The notes: generated by a model not told the origin, from the letters alone. Shown: positions 25,679 through 34,387, counted from the stretch's first letter. The stretch is 37,830 nt of DNA from an uncultured Lactobacillus sp. (GCF_945290125.1 NZ_CALYQV010000016.1:1-37830); one strand, 5' to 3'. Program-made: numbers and translations.

Positions 25679-27247
25679 ATGGAACAACCTATCAAAAAGG
25701 AAAGCATGAAAACTAGAGTTTATGCTTTCTTGCAAGACTTAGGAAAATCGTTTATGTTCCCAATTGCTACATTATCTGCAATGGGAATTCTAGTGGGAAT
25801 TGGTAGTGCCTTTACGGCTCCGCCAATGATGGCAAGATTTTCATTTTTACAAAATCATATTGTTAATGTCATTTTTAATTTTATAAATACTGTGGGCAGT
25901 TTTGGCTTCACCTATCTTCCTGTAATGTTTGCTATGGCTTTGCCTTTTGGCTTAGCCAAAAGAAATAAAGGTGTCGGTGCCATAGCAGCTCTAGCTGGAT
26001 ATATTTCCATGAACATGGGAATTAATTTTATGCTGGGGCAGCAGCATAAGCTTGCCCCAGCTAACAAAATGCAGGCAATGGGCCAAGCTAACGTTTTAGG
26101 AATCCAAAGTCTGGAAATGGGAGTCCTAGGTGGTATCTTGGTTGGTTTGATCACTTATTACTTACTTGAAAAATATCAAGAGATCAAATTACCTGACGCC
26201 TTCTCGTTCTTCGGCGGAATCAGATTTGTGCCAATTATCTCGGTAATAGTTGAGTCTTTCGTAGGTTTGATCATTCCTTTTATTTGGCCGACTTTTCAAA
26301 GTGGAATCGTTGCTTTGGGACACTTAATTCAAAATGCAGGTGTCTTTGGTCCGTTTCTATACGGTATCGCCCTATCCATTTTAAAATTAATGGGTTTACA
26401 CCACATTTTACTTGCAATGATTAGGTTTACGGATGCTGGCGGTACAGCAATTGTTAAAGGAAAAGTTGTAACAGGTGCTTTAAACATCTTTTATGCACAA
26501 CTAAATGCGGGAGTTCCAATTTCTCACAAAGCAACAGCCTTCCTTTCACAAGGATTCATGCCAACATTCATGTTTGGTTTACCAGCTATTTGTCTGGCAA
26601 TCTATGTTACAGCCAAACCAGAAAATCGCAACAGAATTAAGGGATTGCTTCTTTCTGCTACCCTAATAGCCTTTGTTTCCGGAATTTCTGAACCGACTGA
26701 ATACCTGTTTCTATTTATAGCACCCATGCTATATGTATTTCACACTATTCTGCAAGGTTTATCACTTTCAGTAATGATGATTGCCGGTGCATGTATGGGT
26801 AACACTGATGGTGGTGTATTAGACTGGATTTTATTCGGCTGGCTTCAACCTAACTCTAAATGGTGGGTTTTAATTCCAATTGGACTAATCTGGTTTGCAA
26901 TATACTTTTTCTTCTTCCGCTGGTACATTTTAAAATACAATGTTAAGACGCCGGGTCGTGAAGGCGAAGGTGACGTAGTAATGACACAGAATAACGGTAT
27001 TTATGATCCAAAAGTCATCTTAGAAGCTCTTGGCGGTCAAAGCAATATTGTTTCTCTTGACAATTGTGTTACCCGACTCAGACTAGAAGTAAATGATCCG
27101 TCTAAAATAGATGAAGACAAGCTTAAACAATCTGGTGCGCTTGCAGTTATGAAGGCAGAAAAATCTGTCCAAGTAGTTTACGGAGCACAAGTACAAAGTG
27201 TTAAAGACGGCGTAGAAAAATTAATGAATAACGGTATAACGGCTTAA
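25679..27247 (+). CDS. PTS EIICB permease, glucose/maltose (MalX-like) family
   Basis: A 522-residue sugar permease. The N-terminal EIIC domain has about ten membrane spans (from FMFPIATLSAMGILVGIGSAF) and the substrate-site segments LLAMIRFTDAGG and ISEPTEYLFLFIAPML. The C-terminal EIIB domain carries the phosphorylated Cys463 in LDNCVTRLRLEV. No EIIA is fused, but one is encoded two genes on. The ATG at 25679 has AAAGGA upstream; 48 nt of extra frame upstream lies in the terminator and is rejected. The layout, with a MalY-like gene next, matches E. coli malXY. The sugar is unknown. Confidence 0.92.
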   Translation: MEQPIKKESMKTRVYAFLQDLGKSFMFPIATLSAMGILVGIGSAFTAPPMMARFSFLQNHIVNVIFNFINTVGSFGFTYLPVMFAMALPFGLAKRNKGVGAIAALAGYISMNMGINFMLGQQHKLAPANKMQAMGQANVLGIQSLEMGVLGGILVGLITYYLLEKYQEIKLPDAFSFFGGIRFVPIISVIVESFVGLIIPFIWPTFQSGIVALGHLIQNAGVFGPFLYGIALSILKLMGLHHILLAMIRFTDAGGTAIVKGKVVTGALNIFYAQLNAGVPISHKATAFLSQGFMPTFMFGLPAICLAIYVTAKPENRNRIKGLLLSATLIAFVSGISEPTEYLFLFIAPMLYVFHTILQGLSLSVMMIAGACMGNTDGGVLDWILFGWLQPNSKWWVLIPIGLIWFAIYFFFFRWYILKYNVKTPGREGEGDVVMTQNNGIYDPKVILEALGGQSNIVSLDNCVTRLRLEVNDPSKIDEDKLKQSGALAVMKAEKSVQVVYGAQVQSVKDGVEKLMNNGITA

Positions 27248-27258
27248 TGAGGAGAAAA

Positions 27259-28452
27259 ATGGAAAAATATGATTTTGATTCATTAGCAGACAGAACTATT
27301 GATAATGCACGAAAATGGGATAATAAAATTGTTCATAGCAAATTTCCCAAGGTCAGGGATGATTTTATTCCACTTTGGATTGCGGACATGGATTTTAAGG
27401 CAGCGCCTGAAATTAGAAAATCTTTAGCCAAAGTCGCAAATAATGGGGCCTATGGCTACACCTACTCTACAGAACGCTGGTACCAAAGTGTAATTAATTG
27501 GCAACTTAAAAAGCATAATAATCATGTAGAACATGATTGGATTAGCTTAGGCTACGGCACTGTACCGAATATGCATATTATTGTTCAGGCTTTACTAAAA
27601 CCGACTGACTCCATTTTATTAAACACCCCGGTCTATGGTCCTTTTGCTTACGCTGCAGAACACAATGATAGAAAGGTAATTTGTGTTCCTTTAAAAAACA
27701 TTAATAACAGATATTACCTTGATTGGGAAAAAATTGAGTATGAAATGAAAGCAAAACACCCAAAATTAACTTTTTTCTGTAATCCTCATAACCCTTCAGG
27801 CAGAGTCTGGAGTAAAGACGAAATTACTCATATGGCACAACTTTGCCAGAAATATGACGTTTTATTAGTTTCAGACGAAGTTCACTCTGAACAAATAATG
27901 AAAGGCCCATTTACCAGCTCTTTACAATTAGACAAGCAGTATCTTGATAATCTGGTAATGTTCACATCACCTAATAAAGCATTTAATTTAGGTGGTTTAA
28001 AACTATCATATTCCATAATTCCTAATCCTAAGATTCGTGAGCAGTTTCGGCAACAATATGTGCGAAATTCAGTAACATCGCCAAATGTACCAGGTCAAGT
28101 GGCTATGGTCACTGCTTATGAAAAGTGTGATGAATGGCTAAAGCAATGTACCGCTTATATCAAGGAAAATCTTAAAATTACTCAAGAAGCGATTGCTAGT
28201 TCTTTTCCCGGTTGGAAAATGATGGATATGGAATCTTCGTACTTACCTTGGGTTGACATTTCCGCAAGTGGAATAGATATGCATACAATTGCGCAAGTAA
28301 TGGCAGAAAAAGCCGGAGTTGTAGTAGGTATTGGTGATGACTATGTTGCTAATGCAGACAACTTTTTGAGATTAAATTTAGGAACTTCACACGCTGTTAT
28401 CGAAGAAGCCATGACAAGAATGGCTGATGTATGGCAAACAATGTATCAATAA
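27259..28452 (+). CDS. MalY/PatB-type PLP aminotransferase or C-S lyase
   Basis: A 397-residue class I/II PLP enzyme of the MalY/PatB group, whose members cleave C-S bonds of cystathionine and cysteine conjugates (beta-lyase), releasing pyruvate, ammonia and a thiol. The N terminus IPLWIADMDFKAAPEI is the group signature. Other motifs are NPHNPSGRVW, SDEVHSEQI (pyridine-N Asp206), and the PLP Lys240 in FTSPNKAFNLGGLK. AGGAG lies five bases before the ATG at 27259, right after the EIICB stop. In E. coli, MalY also binds the MalT activator; no MalT partner is seen here. Substrate unknown. Confidence 0.92.
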   Translation: MEKYDFDSLADRTIDNARKWDNKIVHSKFPKVRDDFIPLWIADMDFKAAPEIRKSLAKVANNGAYGYTYSTERWYQSVINWQLKKHNNHVEHDWISLGYGTVPNMHIIVQALLKPTDSILLNTPVYGPFAYAAEHNDRKVICVPLKNINNRYYLDWEKIEYEMKAKHPKLTFFCNPHNPSGRVWSKDEITHMAQLCQKYDVLLVSDEVHSEQIMKGPFTSSLQLDKQYLDNLVMFTSPNKAFNLGGLKLSYSIIPNPKIREQFRQQYVRNSVTSPNVPGQVAMVTAYEKCDEWLKQCTAYIKENLKITQEAIASSFPGWKMMDMESSYLPWVDISASGIDMHTIAQVMAEKAGVVVGIGDDYVANADNFLRLNLGTSHAVIEEAMTRMADVWQTMYQ

Positions 28453-28462
28453 AGGTTTAAAA

Positions 28463-28951
28463 ATGGTAAGTTTATTTAAAAAATTATTTACAAAAAAAAT
28501 TAATATTCAAGCTCCTATGACGGGTGAGTTAATTCCACTTTCTTCTGTTCCGGATGAAGTATTTTCAACAAAAGTAATGGGTGATGGTTTTGCCATTAAA
28601 CCTACTGAAAATAAACTTTTTTCCCCTATCAGTGGAACCGTACTTTCTGTCTTTCCCACTAAGCATGCAATTACATTTAGCACAGATGACGGAATTCAAG
28701 TTCTTTTACATTTAGGAATTGATACAGTTGAGCTGAAAGGCGCACCTTTCAATATCTTAGTACATGAGGGAGAACACATATCTGCCGGTGATGAAATTGG
28801 AGCGATGGATATTGACCAAATAATTAAAGCCGGAAAGTCTACTGAAATAATAATAGTTATTACAAATATGGAAAAACTTAAAAGCATAGATAGAGTATCT
28901 AATACCAATGTCAGTCATGGTGATAAAATAGGTGCTTTAAATTTAAATTGA
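28463..28951 (+). CDS. PTS EIIA, glucose family (Crr-like)
   Basis: A 163-residue cytoplasmic EIIA that takes phosphate from HPr and hands it to EIIB. The two active-site histidines are His68 (FPTKHAITF) and His83 (VLLHLGIDTVELKG), 15 residues apart as in E. coli EIIA-Glc. The start is the ATG at 28463, with AAAGG seven bases upstream. The gene is 10 nt after malY, so this is the dedicated partner of the EIICB; phosphorylated or not, it may also affect LicT activity. A long hairpin terminator follows. Confidence 0.95.
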   Translation: MVSLFKKLFTKKINIQAPMTGELIPLSSVPDEVFSTKVMGDGFAIKPTENKLFSPISGTVLSVFPTKHAITFSTDDGIQVLLHLGIDTVELKGAPFNILVHEGEHISAGDEIGAMDIDQIIKAGKSTEIIIVITNMEKLKSIDRVSNTNVSHGDKIGALNLN

Positions 28952-28980
28952 TTTAATATTTAGGTATTTAAAAAAGTTAT

Positions 28981-29035
28981 AAAAAAGCTGATATCTCAGT
29001 CATGTAATTCATGATTTCACTTTATCAGCTTTTTT
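28981..29035 (+). terminator. Terminator of the PTS operon
   Basis: AAAAAAGCTGAT / ATCAGCTTTTTT pairs around a long loop holding a second small hairpin (CATG / CATG), and ends in a T run. Confidence 0.82.
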
Positions 29036-29100
29036 ATGTATTAATTTTTAGACTAGCAAAATAATATTTAATAAATAATATAAACTAAAATGTGTATTCT

Positions 29101-29130
29101 TTCACATCTACCCTTAATTCGCTGTATAAT
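29101..29130 (+). promoter_or_regulatory. Promoter of the DUF2188 gene
   Basis: TTCACA (29101-29106), an 18-nt spacer and a perfect TATAAT (29125-29130) precede the gene by 26 nt. Confidence 0.65.
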
Positions 29131-29155
29131 TATTTTGAAAAGAGGTGAATAAATT

Positions 29156-29392
29156 ATGGGTAAAGAAGAAGTCACTAAAAATGTTTGGGTTACTACTCAC
29201 GGTGATAAATGGGCTGTCAAAATTGCTGGCAGCGACGAAATATCTAAAGTCTTTGAGCGTAAAGCTGATGCTTTAGCATACGCTAAAGATTTGGCTAAAA
29301 AAGAAAAAACCGAACTAATTAGTCAAAAAAGAAATGGCCGCATTAATCTAAAGAATTCCTATGGTCATGACAATCCAAACACTCCAGGTTAG
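29156..29392 (+). CDS. DUF2188 family protein
   Basis: A 78-residue protein of the DUF2188 family. The pattern VWVTTHGDKWAVKIAGSD, then FERKADALAYAKDLAKK and NGRINLKNSYGHDNPNTPG, is the family signature. The function is unknown. GAGGTGA lies before the ATG. It has its own promoter and terminator. Confidence 0.85.
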   Translation: MGKEEVTKNVWVTTHGDKWAVKIAGSDEISKVFERKADALAYAKDLAKKEKTELISQKRNGRINLKNSYGHDNPNTPG

Positions 29393-29522
29393 ATTTTATT
29401 ATCGTCATTTATCTTAAATCATTTGCATATTTTATCTAGATCTGACATTATAATTTATCTTTATTTCTCAAACAAAAATATAAATTTTCATATTTACTTA
29501 AATAACAAATTTTTCAAACTTT

Positions 29523-29556
29523 AGTCTGATTATCTTCTTGATAGTCAGACTTTTTA
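29523..29556 (+). terminator. Terminator of the DUF2188 gene
   Basis: AGTCTGATTATC pairs with GATAGTCAGACT (one G-T type mismatch) across a 5-nt loop and is followed by TTTTT. It is 130 nt past the stop codon; that intervening stretch holds nothing I recognise. Confidence 0.75.
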
Positions 29557-29622
29557 AATGTTATTGATTATAGTTAATAGTAGCCTCTATTACCGTGATA
29601 CTATTTTCACTACTTGTGATAT

Positions 29623-29669
29623 AAAAAAATAACTTTGATAAGTCAGTTAACAACTGAACTCAAAGTTAT
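29623..29669 (-). terminator. Terminator of tRNA-Arg
   Basis: On the minus strand ATAACTTTGA / TCAAAGTTAT pairs, with inner CAGTT / AACTG, ending in seven T residues, 34 nt past the tRNA. Confidence 0.78.
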
Positions 29670-29703
29670 ACAACTAATATCAATAATCACTGATGTATCA
29701 AAT

Positions 29704-29775
29704 GACCCCGGTGAGATTCGAACTCACCTCTACGGTTTAGGAGACCATTGTTCTATCCAGATAAACTACAGGGTC
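29704..29775 (-). tRNA. tRNA-Arg (anticodon CCU)
   Basis: A 72-nt cloverleaf on the minus strand. The acceptor stem is GACCCTG / CGGGGTC (one U-G pair), the D arm is closed by GTTT / GAAC, the anticodon loop is CTCCTAA giving CCU, and the T arm is GTGAG TTCGAAT CTCAC. CCA is not encoded. It reads AGG, a rare codon in AT-rich genomes. A weak promoter (TTGGCT-18-TAAAGT) lies just upstream, or it could be cotranscribed with the EIIC operon 53 nt upstream. Confidence 0.95.
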
Positions 29776-29828
29776 GCAATAAATTAACTTTACCAAATTT
29801 GAGCGATAAAAGCCAATTTTTTTAGTAA

Positions 29829-31157
29829 TTAATATTGACGAGTAAAATATGGTTGTGGCGTGTTAGAATCAGCGATTTTATCAGCCGCAAAAACAAATGG
29901 TGTCCATATTGCCAAAGCAATTAACATGTTAATAATGGATAGTACAATTGCACGCCAATCATAATTGCAAGCTAAAAATGGCCCAATAATTGGTGGCACA
30001 ACTGTCGGTACCGCCACTTGCACCGGATTAACTAAGTTCATCATACTTACACCATAAGCAAAGGCCACATTAACTAGAGGTGCAACCACAAATGGGATAA
30101 AGTACACAGGATTGAGCACCACAGGCAACCCAAAAATAATTGGCTCGTTAATATTAAAAATTCCTGGAGCCAGCGCAACTTTGGCAATCGTGCGATAATC
30201 GCTGCGTTTTGAAAAAAGCAGAATAGCTACAATCAACATTAATGTGCCACCAGCTCCACCAAACCAAGCAAAAACATCGAATGAGCCGCGAACCCAAATA
30301 AAAGGCGCTTCTGTTCCCGCGCGAGCAGCGGTAACATTGACATTTTGTGCAGTTAGCCAGATTGAATCTAAAATCGGAGCCCAAACGCTTAAGCCATTGA
30401 AACCAAAAAAGCTGAAGATTTGCACTAATAAGGTCACAAGCATCACCATACCAAAACCTTGACCCAATTTTACCAGTGGAGTTTGGATTGAATTAAGGAG
30501 CCAATTGCCAAAGAAAGTGCCCGTAATTGTCTGAAAAACAAAGTTAATCATACCAACGCAAAAGATGGCAATGATAGCAGGAATAAGTGAGTCAAAAGCC
30601 ATTTGTTCCGCATAAGGCAAATTGGCCGACAAGTGAAGCTTAATGCGCGCTCTAAAACAAATTGCAAAAATTGTTACGCCAATTGTTCCAAACAAAATGG
30701 CGGTAAAAATTCCCGTAGTTGAAAATTGAGAGATATTAAAAGCTTTGTGAATGGGGATTATTTTGCCGTTAACTTTAAGTTTAGTTAGGTTGGCGATACT
30801 CATTGCTAAAGATGATAATGAAACTATTGCTCCAGCAAACGGATCAACTTCCATGCTTTTAGCTAAATGATAACCTAAAGACATTGACAAAAAGAGCGCA
30901 AATAAGGCAAATGTCCCCCGCCAGACAACGTTGCAGACTAAAGAAAGAGGCTGCATAGCCCACGCAAAAGTTTTCCAACCTAATTCGGTTTTGGCGGCAG
31001 CAATTAAGCTCTTAACCAGGACGGATACTGAACCGGCAATGGTGATGGGCATCACGGAAACAAACGCATCCCTTAATGCTACCAGCCAGTGAGTTTGCCC
31101 TAATTTATTTGCTAAAGGCAAAACATAGTCTTCCAGCCAAGTAACTAATCGACTCAT
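29829..31157 (-). CDS. PTS EIIC permease, lactose/cellobiose family, without own EIIA or EIIB
   Basis: A 442-residue membrane protein with about ten spans, matching the cellobiose (CelB-like) EIIC family. The diagnostic substrate segment GIFNINEPIIFGLPVVLNP is present near residue 345, after FVSVMPITIAGSVSVL. No EIIA or EIIB gene is nearby. It overlaps the DEAD-box gene by 4 nt, so it is cotranscribed with a helicase and a GH25-like protein. It may share EIIA and EIIB encoded elsewhere in the genome, or act as a sensor; neither can be decided from the sequence. Confidence 0.9.
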   Translation of the reverse strand: MSRLVTWLEDYVLPLANKLGQTHWLVALRDAFVSVMPITIAGSVSVLVKSLIAAAKTELGWKTFAWAMQPLSLVCNVVWRGTFALFALFLSMSLGYHLAKSMEVDPFAGAIVSLSSLAMSIANLTKLKVNGKIIPIHKAFNISQFSTTGIFTAILFGTIGVTIFAICFRARIKLHLSANLPYAEQMAFDSLIPAIIAIFCVGMINFVFQTITGTFFGNWLLNSIQTPLVKLGQGFGMVMLVTLLVQIFSFFGFNGLSVWAPILDSIWLTAQNVNVTAARAGTEAPFIWVRGSFDVFAWFGGAGGTLMLIVAILLFSKRSDYRTIAKVALAPGIFNINEPIIFGLPVVLNPVYFIPFVVAPLVNVAFAYGVSMMNLVNPVQVAVPTVVPPIIGPFLACNYDWRAIVLSIINMLIALAIWTPFVFAADKIADSNTPQPYFTRQY

Positions 31158-32386
31158 TTTTGCTCCTTTCTTTTTAAATAATGAGGATGATACCCCTTGT
31201 TCTTATTTTTACGCTTTTTATGTTTTTCTTTTGCAGCAACATTCTGCTTTTTTTCATTTATGTCCTGTTTTTTAATTTCCTTTTTACGTGGCACTTTAGT
31301 AGACAAATGAAAGCCGGCAAAATATACCCGTTCAATTTTAACACTTTGAGCAAGTAATTTCTTCAGATCACGAAAGTCGTGATCATCCCCTATGCTTACC
31401 ACGAATCCCTTTGCGCCCATGCGGCCAGTTCGACCGGCACGGTGCATATACGTGTTAAACTCACTCGGAATATCGTAATTTACCACATAAGTAACACCAG
31501 GAATATCTAAACCACGAGCCGCTAAATCCGTTGCTAATAATAACTTGATTTTACCAACTCTAAAATCATTCAAAGTAATTGCTCTATTTTGCTTGCCAAA
31601 ATCATTAGCCAAGATACCAAACTTAGTTTTAGTATGTGCTAAAATGCCTGCAAAATGCATCATTGTTTGGTTGGAATCAAAAAACAAAATTCCTTTAAAG
31701 CCGTCAAGACGCATTAAGCGCTGAATAAAATCAATTTTATGAGCATTATCTATTTGCAAGAAATAATTTGCTATGGTTGATTTCTGTTTTGGTCTGACAT
31801 CAATTGTAATAAACTTACGGGCAAAAATATCTTCTGCTTGTTTGGTTATTTCAGACTCTGTAGCCCCAAAAAGTAAAATTTGCGCATCCGCCGTTAAATT
31901 TTGCCCTAAAGCACTCAACAATTCCATTTTATTAAACTCTAAAACATCGTCAGCTTCGTCGATAACTAAAGTCTTTATTTGATTAACTTTAATGCGATTA
32001 GCAGAAAAGAAATCGAAAAAACGTCCTGGTGTGGCAACTACTACTTCAGGGTGTTTTTTCTTCAAGTTGTCTTCCTGCCGCTTGCGATTGCCAGCACCTA
32101 CAAGCGTTATGCCCGTTAAATCAAGGGCATTAATAAATGGATTAAGAGCGTGCCGAATTTGCACAGCCAGCTCTGTTGTGGGAGCAATAATTACTAAACT
32201 ATTCGGCTTTCCTTTTTCCAGCTTTTCTAATGAAGGCAAAGCATAAGCCAAGGTCTTTCCCGTTCCTGTCTTAGCAAGAGCTATACAACTTGCACCATTT
32301 AAAATAGAGGTACGCGTTTCTTGCTGAATCAAAGTTGGTTCAGTCATTTTTAATCTGGTTAAAACTGCTTGAATTTCTTTTTTCAT
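31154..32386 (-). CDS. DEAD-box RNA helicase
   Basis: A 410-residue ATP-dependent RNA helicase for ribosome assembly or mRNA turnover. It has Q-motif-like TEPTLIQQE, motif I AKTGTGKTLAYALP, motif II DEAD (LVIDEADDVLEF), motif III GAT (usually SAT) in LLFGATESE, and in the second RecA domain TDLAARGLDIPGVTYVVNYD and HRAGRTGR. The C terminus is a long Lys/Arg-rich tail (KEKHKKRKNKNKGYHPHYLKRK) that would bind RNA. It starts in the stop codon of the GH25-like gene (TAATG) and ends in ATGA overlap with the EIIC gene. Confidence 0.92.
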   Translation of the reverse strand: MKKEIQAVLTRLKMTEPTLIQQETRTSILNGASCIALAKTGTGKTLAYALPSLEKLEKGKPNSLVIIAPTTELAVQIRHALNPFINALDLTGITLVGAGNRKRQEDNLKKKHPEVVVATPGRFFDFFSANRIKVNQIKTLVIDEADDVLEFNKMELLSALGQNLTADAQILLFGATESEITKQAEDIFARKFITIDVRPKQKSTIANYFLQIDNAHKIDFIQRLMRLDGFKGILFFDSNQTMMHFAGILAHTKTKFGILANDFGKQNRAITLNDFRVGKIKLLLATDLAARGLDIPGVTYVVNYDIPSEFNTYMHRAGRTGRMGAKGFVVSIGDDHDFRDLKKLLAQSVKIERVYFAGFHLSTKVPRKKEIKKQDINEKKQNVAAKEKHKKRKNKNKGYHPHYLKRKEQK

Positions 32387-33093
32387 TATTGTGTTAACTG
32401 TCCGTATTTTTCTTTGTACTGGGTAACCGTGCCATTGTATGTTAACATAACTACCCCGTCTTCTAAGTTCTTAACTGATTTTACCCGTCCGTTATTGGTA
32501 TAACGCCAAAACGAATACTGCATTTTATCCGGTGCTTTTTTCCCACCAGTAATAAATTGCACATCATGCGGAAAATACTTTTTGTATCTCACAGCAACAT
32601 CTACTATGACCCGTTTATTCAGTCTTAAAAGCATACCGGTAAATTGTGCCATTTGCTTGATATATGCTATATCATAGTTATCAATTGCTGGTTCAATCAG
32701 GATTGGTAAACTACCGGTATCGGTGCCTACTTTTTTCAAAAAATATTGGTAATGTTGCATGGGTGTAGATTCATTACTGTAAGCAATCACTGTCCCAAAA
32801 GCTAATTTTGTTCCTAATACTTGATCCCGATATATTAAATAATCATCGTCAAAGTATGACCGCCCCTGGGTGCTTCGCAAATAAACAAATGAAATGCCGT
32901 TGGCTTGCAGCTCATGTAAGTCAACATAGCCATAATCCTGATTTAATTCCACACCGATTGCACTCGCATTACCATTTGGCGGCAGAGTAGTTTGATTACG
33001 CATATTAGCAATACCCGTGAGAAGAAGAGCGATTGCAACAACGAGCAAAATTAAAATCGCGGGTAACGTAAACTTATGATGAAACCTTTTCAT
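32386..33093 (-). CDS. Membrane-anchored GH25-like protein
   Basis: A 235-residue protein with an N-terminal signal-anchor (about residues 9-30, LPAILILLVVAIALLLTGIA) and an extracellular domain resembling GH25 lysozymes: GVELNQDYGYVDLHELQANGIS, then FVYLRSTQG, AFGTVIAYSNES, and LPILIEPAID. GH25 enzymes usually have Asp at the first motif (GxDVS) and DxE at LDVE; here the first is Glu and the second is LIEP, so muramidase activity is doubtful. The ATG at 33093 has GGAG six bases before it; a GTG at 33117 would be nearly leaderless. Alternative: a weakly active or binding-only lysozyme. Confidence 0.78.
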   Translation of the reverse strand: MKRFHHKFTLPAILILLVVAIALLLTGIANMRNQTTLPPNGNASAIGVELNQDYGYVDLHELQANGISFVYLRSTQGRSYFDDDYLIYRDQVLGTKLAFGTVIAYSNESTPMQHYQYFLKKVGTDTGSLPILIEPAIDNYDIAYIKQMAQFTGMLLRLNKRVIVDVAVRYKKYFPHDVQFITGGKKAPDKMQYSFWRYTNNGRVKSVKNLEDGVVMLTYNGTVTQYKEKYGQLTQ

Positions 33094-33125
33094 CTTTTTC
33101 TCCGATAATTTTTCCACACCTGTAC

Positions 33126-33156
33126 ATTATAGCAATTTTTCTGCTATACTTGCCAA
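33126..33156 (-). promoter_or_regulatory. Promoter of the GH25-DEAD-EIIC operon
   Basis: On the minus strand an extended -10 (TGCTATAAT, TATAAT at 33131-33126) is preceded after 19 nt by TTGGCA (33156-33151). The expected start leaves a 26-nt leader before the ATG at 33093. Confidence 0.65.
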
Positions 33157-33171
33157 CTACAATCTTAACAA

Positions 33172-33209
33172 TAAAAAAGTGACCGGCTTTACAGTCGGTC
33201 AACTTTTAA
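33172..33209 (-). terminator. Terminator of the D-2-hydroxyacid dehydrogenase gene
   Basis: On the minus strand GTTGACCGAC / GCCGGTCAC pairs with a mismatch and a loop around CTGTAAA, followed by TTTTTT. Confidence 0.8.
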
Positions 33210-33228
33210 ACTAAAAATAAACTATGAG

Positions 33229-34230
33229 CTATTCTTCAACTAAGTAAACTGGTTTTTGACCATTTAATACACGTTTAACGTCTGTCATACTGTGTTCAAT
33301 CATGTTTTTGACGGAAGTCTTCGTGTAGTATGCAGAATGAGGCGTAAAGACTACATTAGGCATTTTAGCTAATTCTTGGTAATCTGCAGGTAATTCAGAA
33401 ATATCATTGAACTTCTTCATGACAATTGCTTCTTCACCAGTCATAACATCCAATGAAGCTCCAGCAATTTCTTTATTCTTGAGCGCTGCAATCAGATCGT
33501 GATTATTAACCAGAGGACCTCTAGCCGCATTAATCAAATATGCAGTATTCTTCATTTCCTTAAATTGCTTGGCACTGATCATATCTTCCATTGAAGGGTC
33601 TAAAGGCGTATGAAGGGTCAAGATATCAGCATTTTTAACGACGGTATCAAAGTCTGTATACTCTAAAAATGCCTCATTAGCAGGATTTTCTACCAAGTCG
33701 TAGCCAATCACTTTAGCGCCCAATGCATGAAACATTTCCGCCACACAAGAACCAATACGACCAACACCAATGATACCGACAGTCTGGTTATAGATCTCAT
33801 CACTCATTAGATCTTCTTCACGAACAAAGTTAAGATGTTCCCTTTCATTGTTTAAAATAGGACCCCATTTTCTTAACAAGTACATTGCAGAAGTCAGAGT
33901 ATTTTCAGCAACTGCTCGCGGGGAATAGGCTGGTGTATTAGTAACGATCATATGATATTTATGAACAAAGTCAAAATTGACGATATTATAGCCAACAGAC
34001 CTTAAAGCAATCTGTTTGATACCATAAGAGCTTAGTTTACGATAGACCTCTTCCTCATCTATATCAAAGACCTGCAAAACACTGACAACATCATAACCTT
34101 GCGCCATCTCCACAGTCTTAGCATCAAGCTTGTCATCAGTTGTTACTAAATCATCTTCTGGATGATTTTTGTTCCACTTATCTACATAGACCTTTTGCTC
34201 CGGGGTCATATTGTAAAGTAAAGCTTTCAT
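33229..34230 (-). CDS. D-2-hydroxyacid dehydrogenase (D-lactate dehydrogenase family)
   Basis: A 333-residue NAD-dependent enzyme of the D-LDH/D-hydroxyisocaproate dehydrogenase/VanH group, reducing pyruvate or a branched 2-oxoacid to the D-hydroxy acid. The Rossmann loop is GIIGVGRIG (152-160). Arg237 in NAARGPLVNN, Glu266 in DVMTGEEA and His298 in TPHSAYYT form the catalytic set. It is clearly diverged from the classic L. delbrueckii LdhA as I recall it, so it may be an accessory dehydrogenase. GGAGG lies before the ATG. A TATAAT box (about 40 nt upstream) has a weak -35; the AT-rich upstream DNA repeats TTTATCTT-like units. Confidence 0.9.
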   Translation of the reverse strand: MKALLYNMTPEQKVYVDKWNKNHPEDDLVTTDDKLDAKTVEMAQGYDVVSVLQVFDIDEEEVYRKLSSYGIKQIALRSVGYNIVNFDFVHKYHMIVTNTPAYSPRAVAENTLTSAMYLLRKWGPILNNEREHLNFVREEDLMSDEIYNQTVGIIGVGRIGSCVAEMFHALGAKVIGYDLVENPANEAFLEYTDFDTVVKNADILTLHTPLDPSMEDMISAKQFKEMKNTAYLINAARGPLVNNHDLIAALKNKEIAGASLDVMTGEEAIVMKKFNDISELPADYQELAKMPNVVFTPHSAYYTKTSVKNMIEHSMTDVKRVLNGQKPVYLVEE

Positions 34231-34387
34231 TATTAATCCTCCTTTTTTGGATAAAAAATTATATCTCTTATTGTATCTAAAATTAAGATAAAATTAAAGA
34301 TAAATTTAAAAAAGAGTGATTAATAATTTTTGCTTAAAAAATAAACTGGAAGACGATTTTAGATTTAGACAAGTGTTTGGTTTGGTA

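Noticed and set aside
29704..29775. tRNA-Arg as an integration site of a mobile element
   Set aside because: No integrase, duplicated tRNA end or foreign-looking genes are found beside it.
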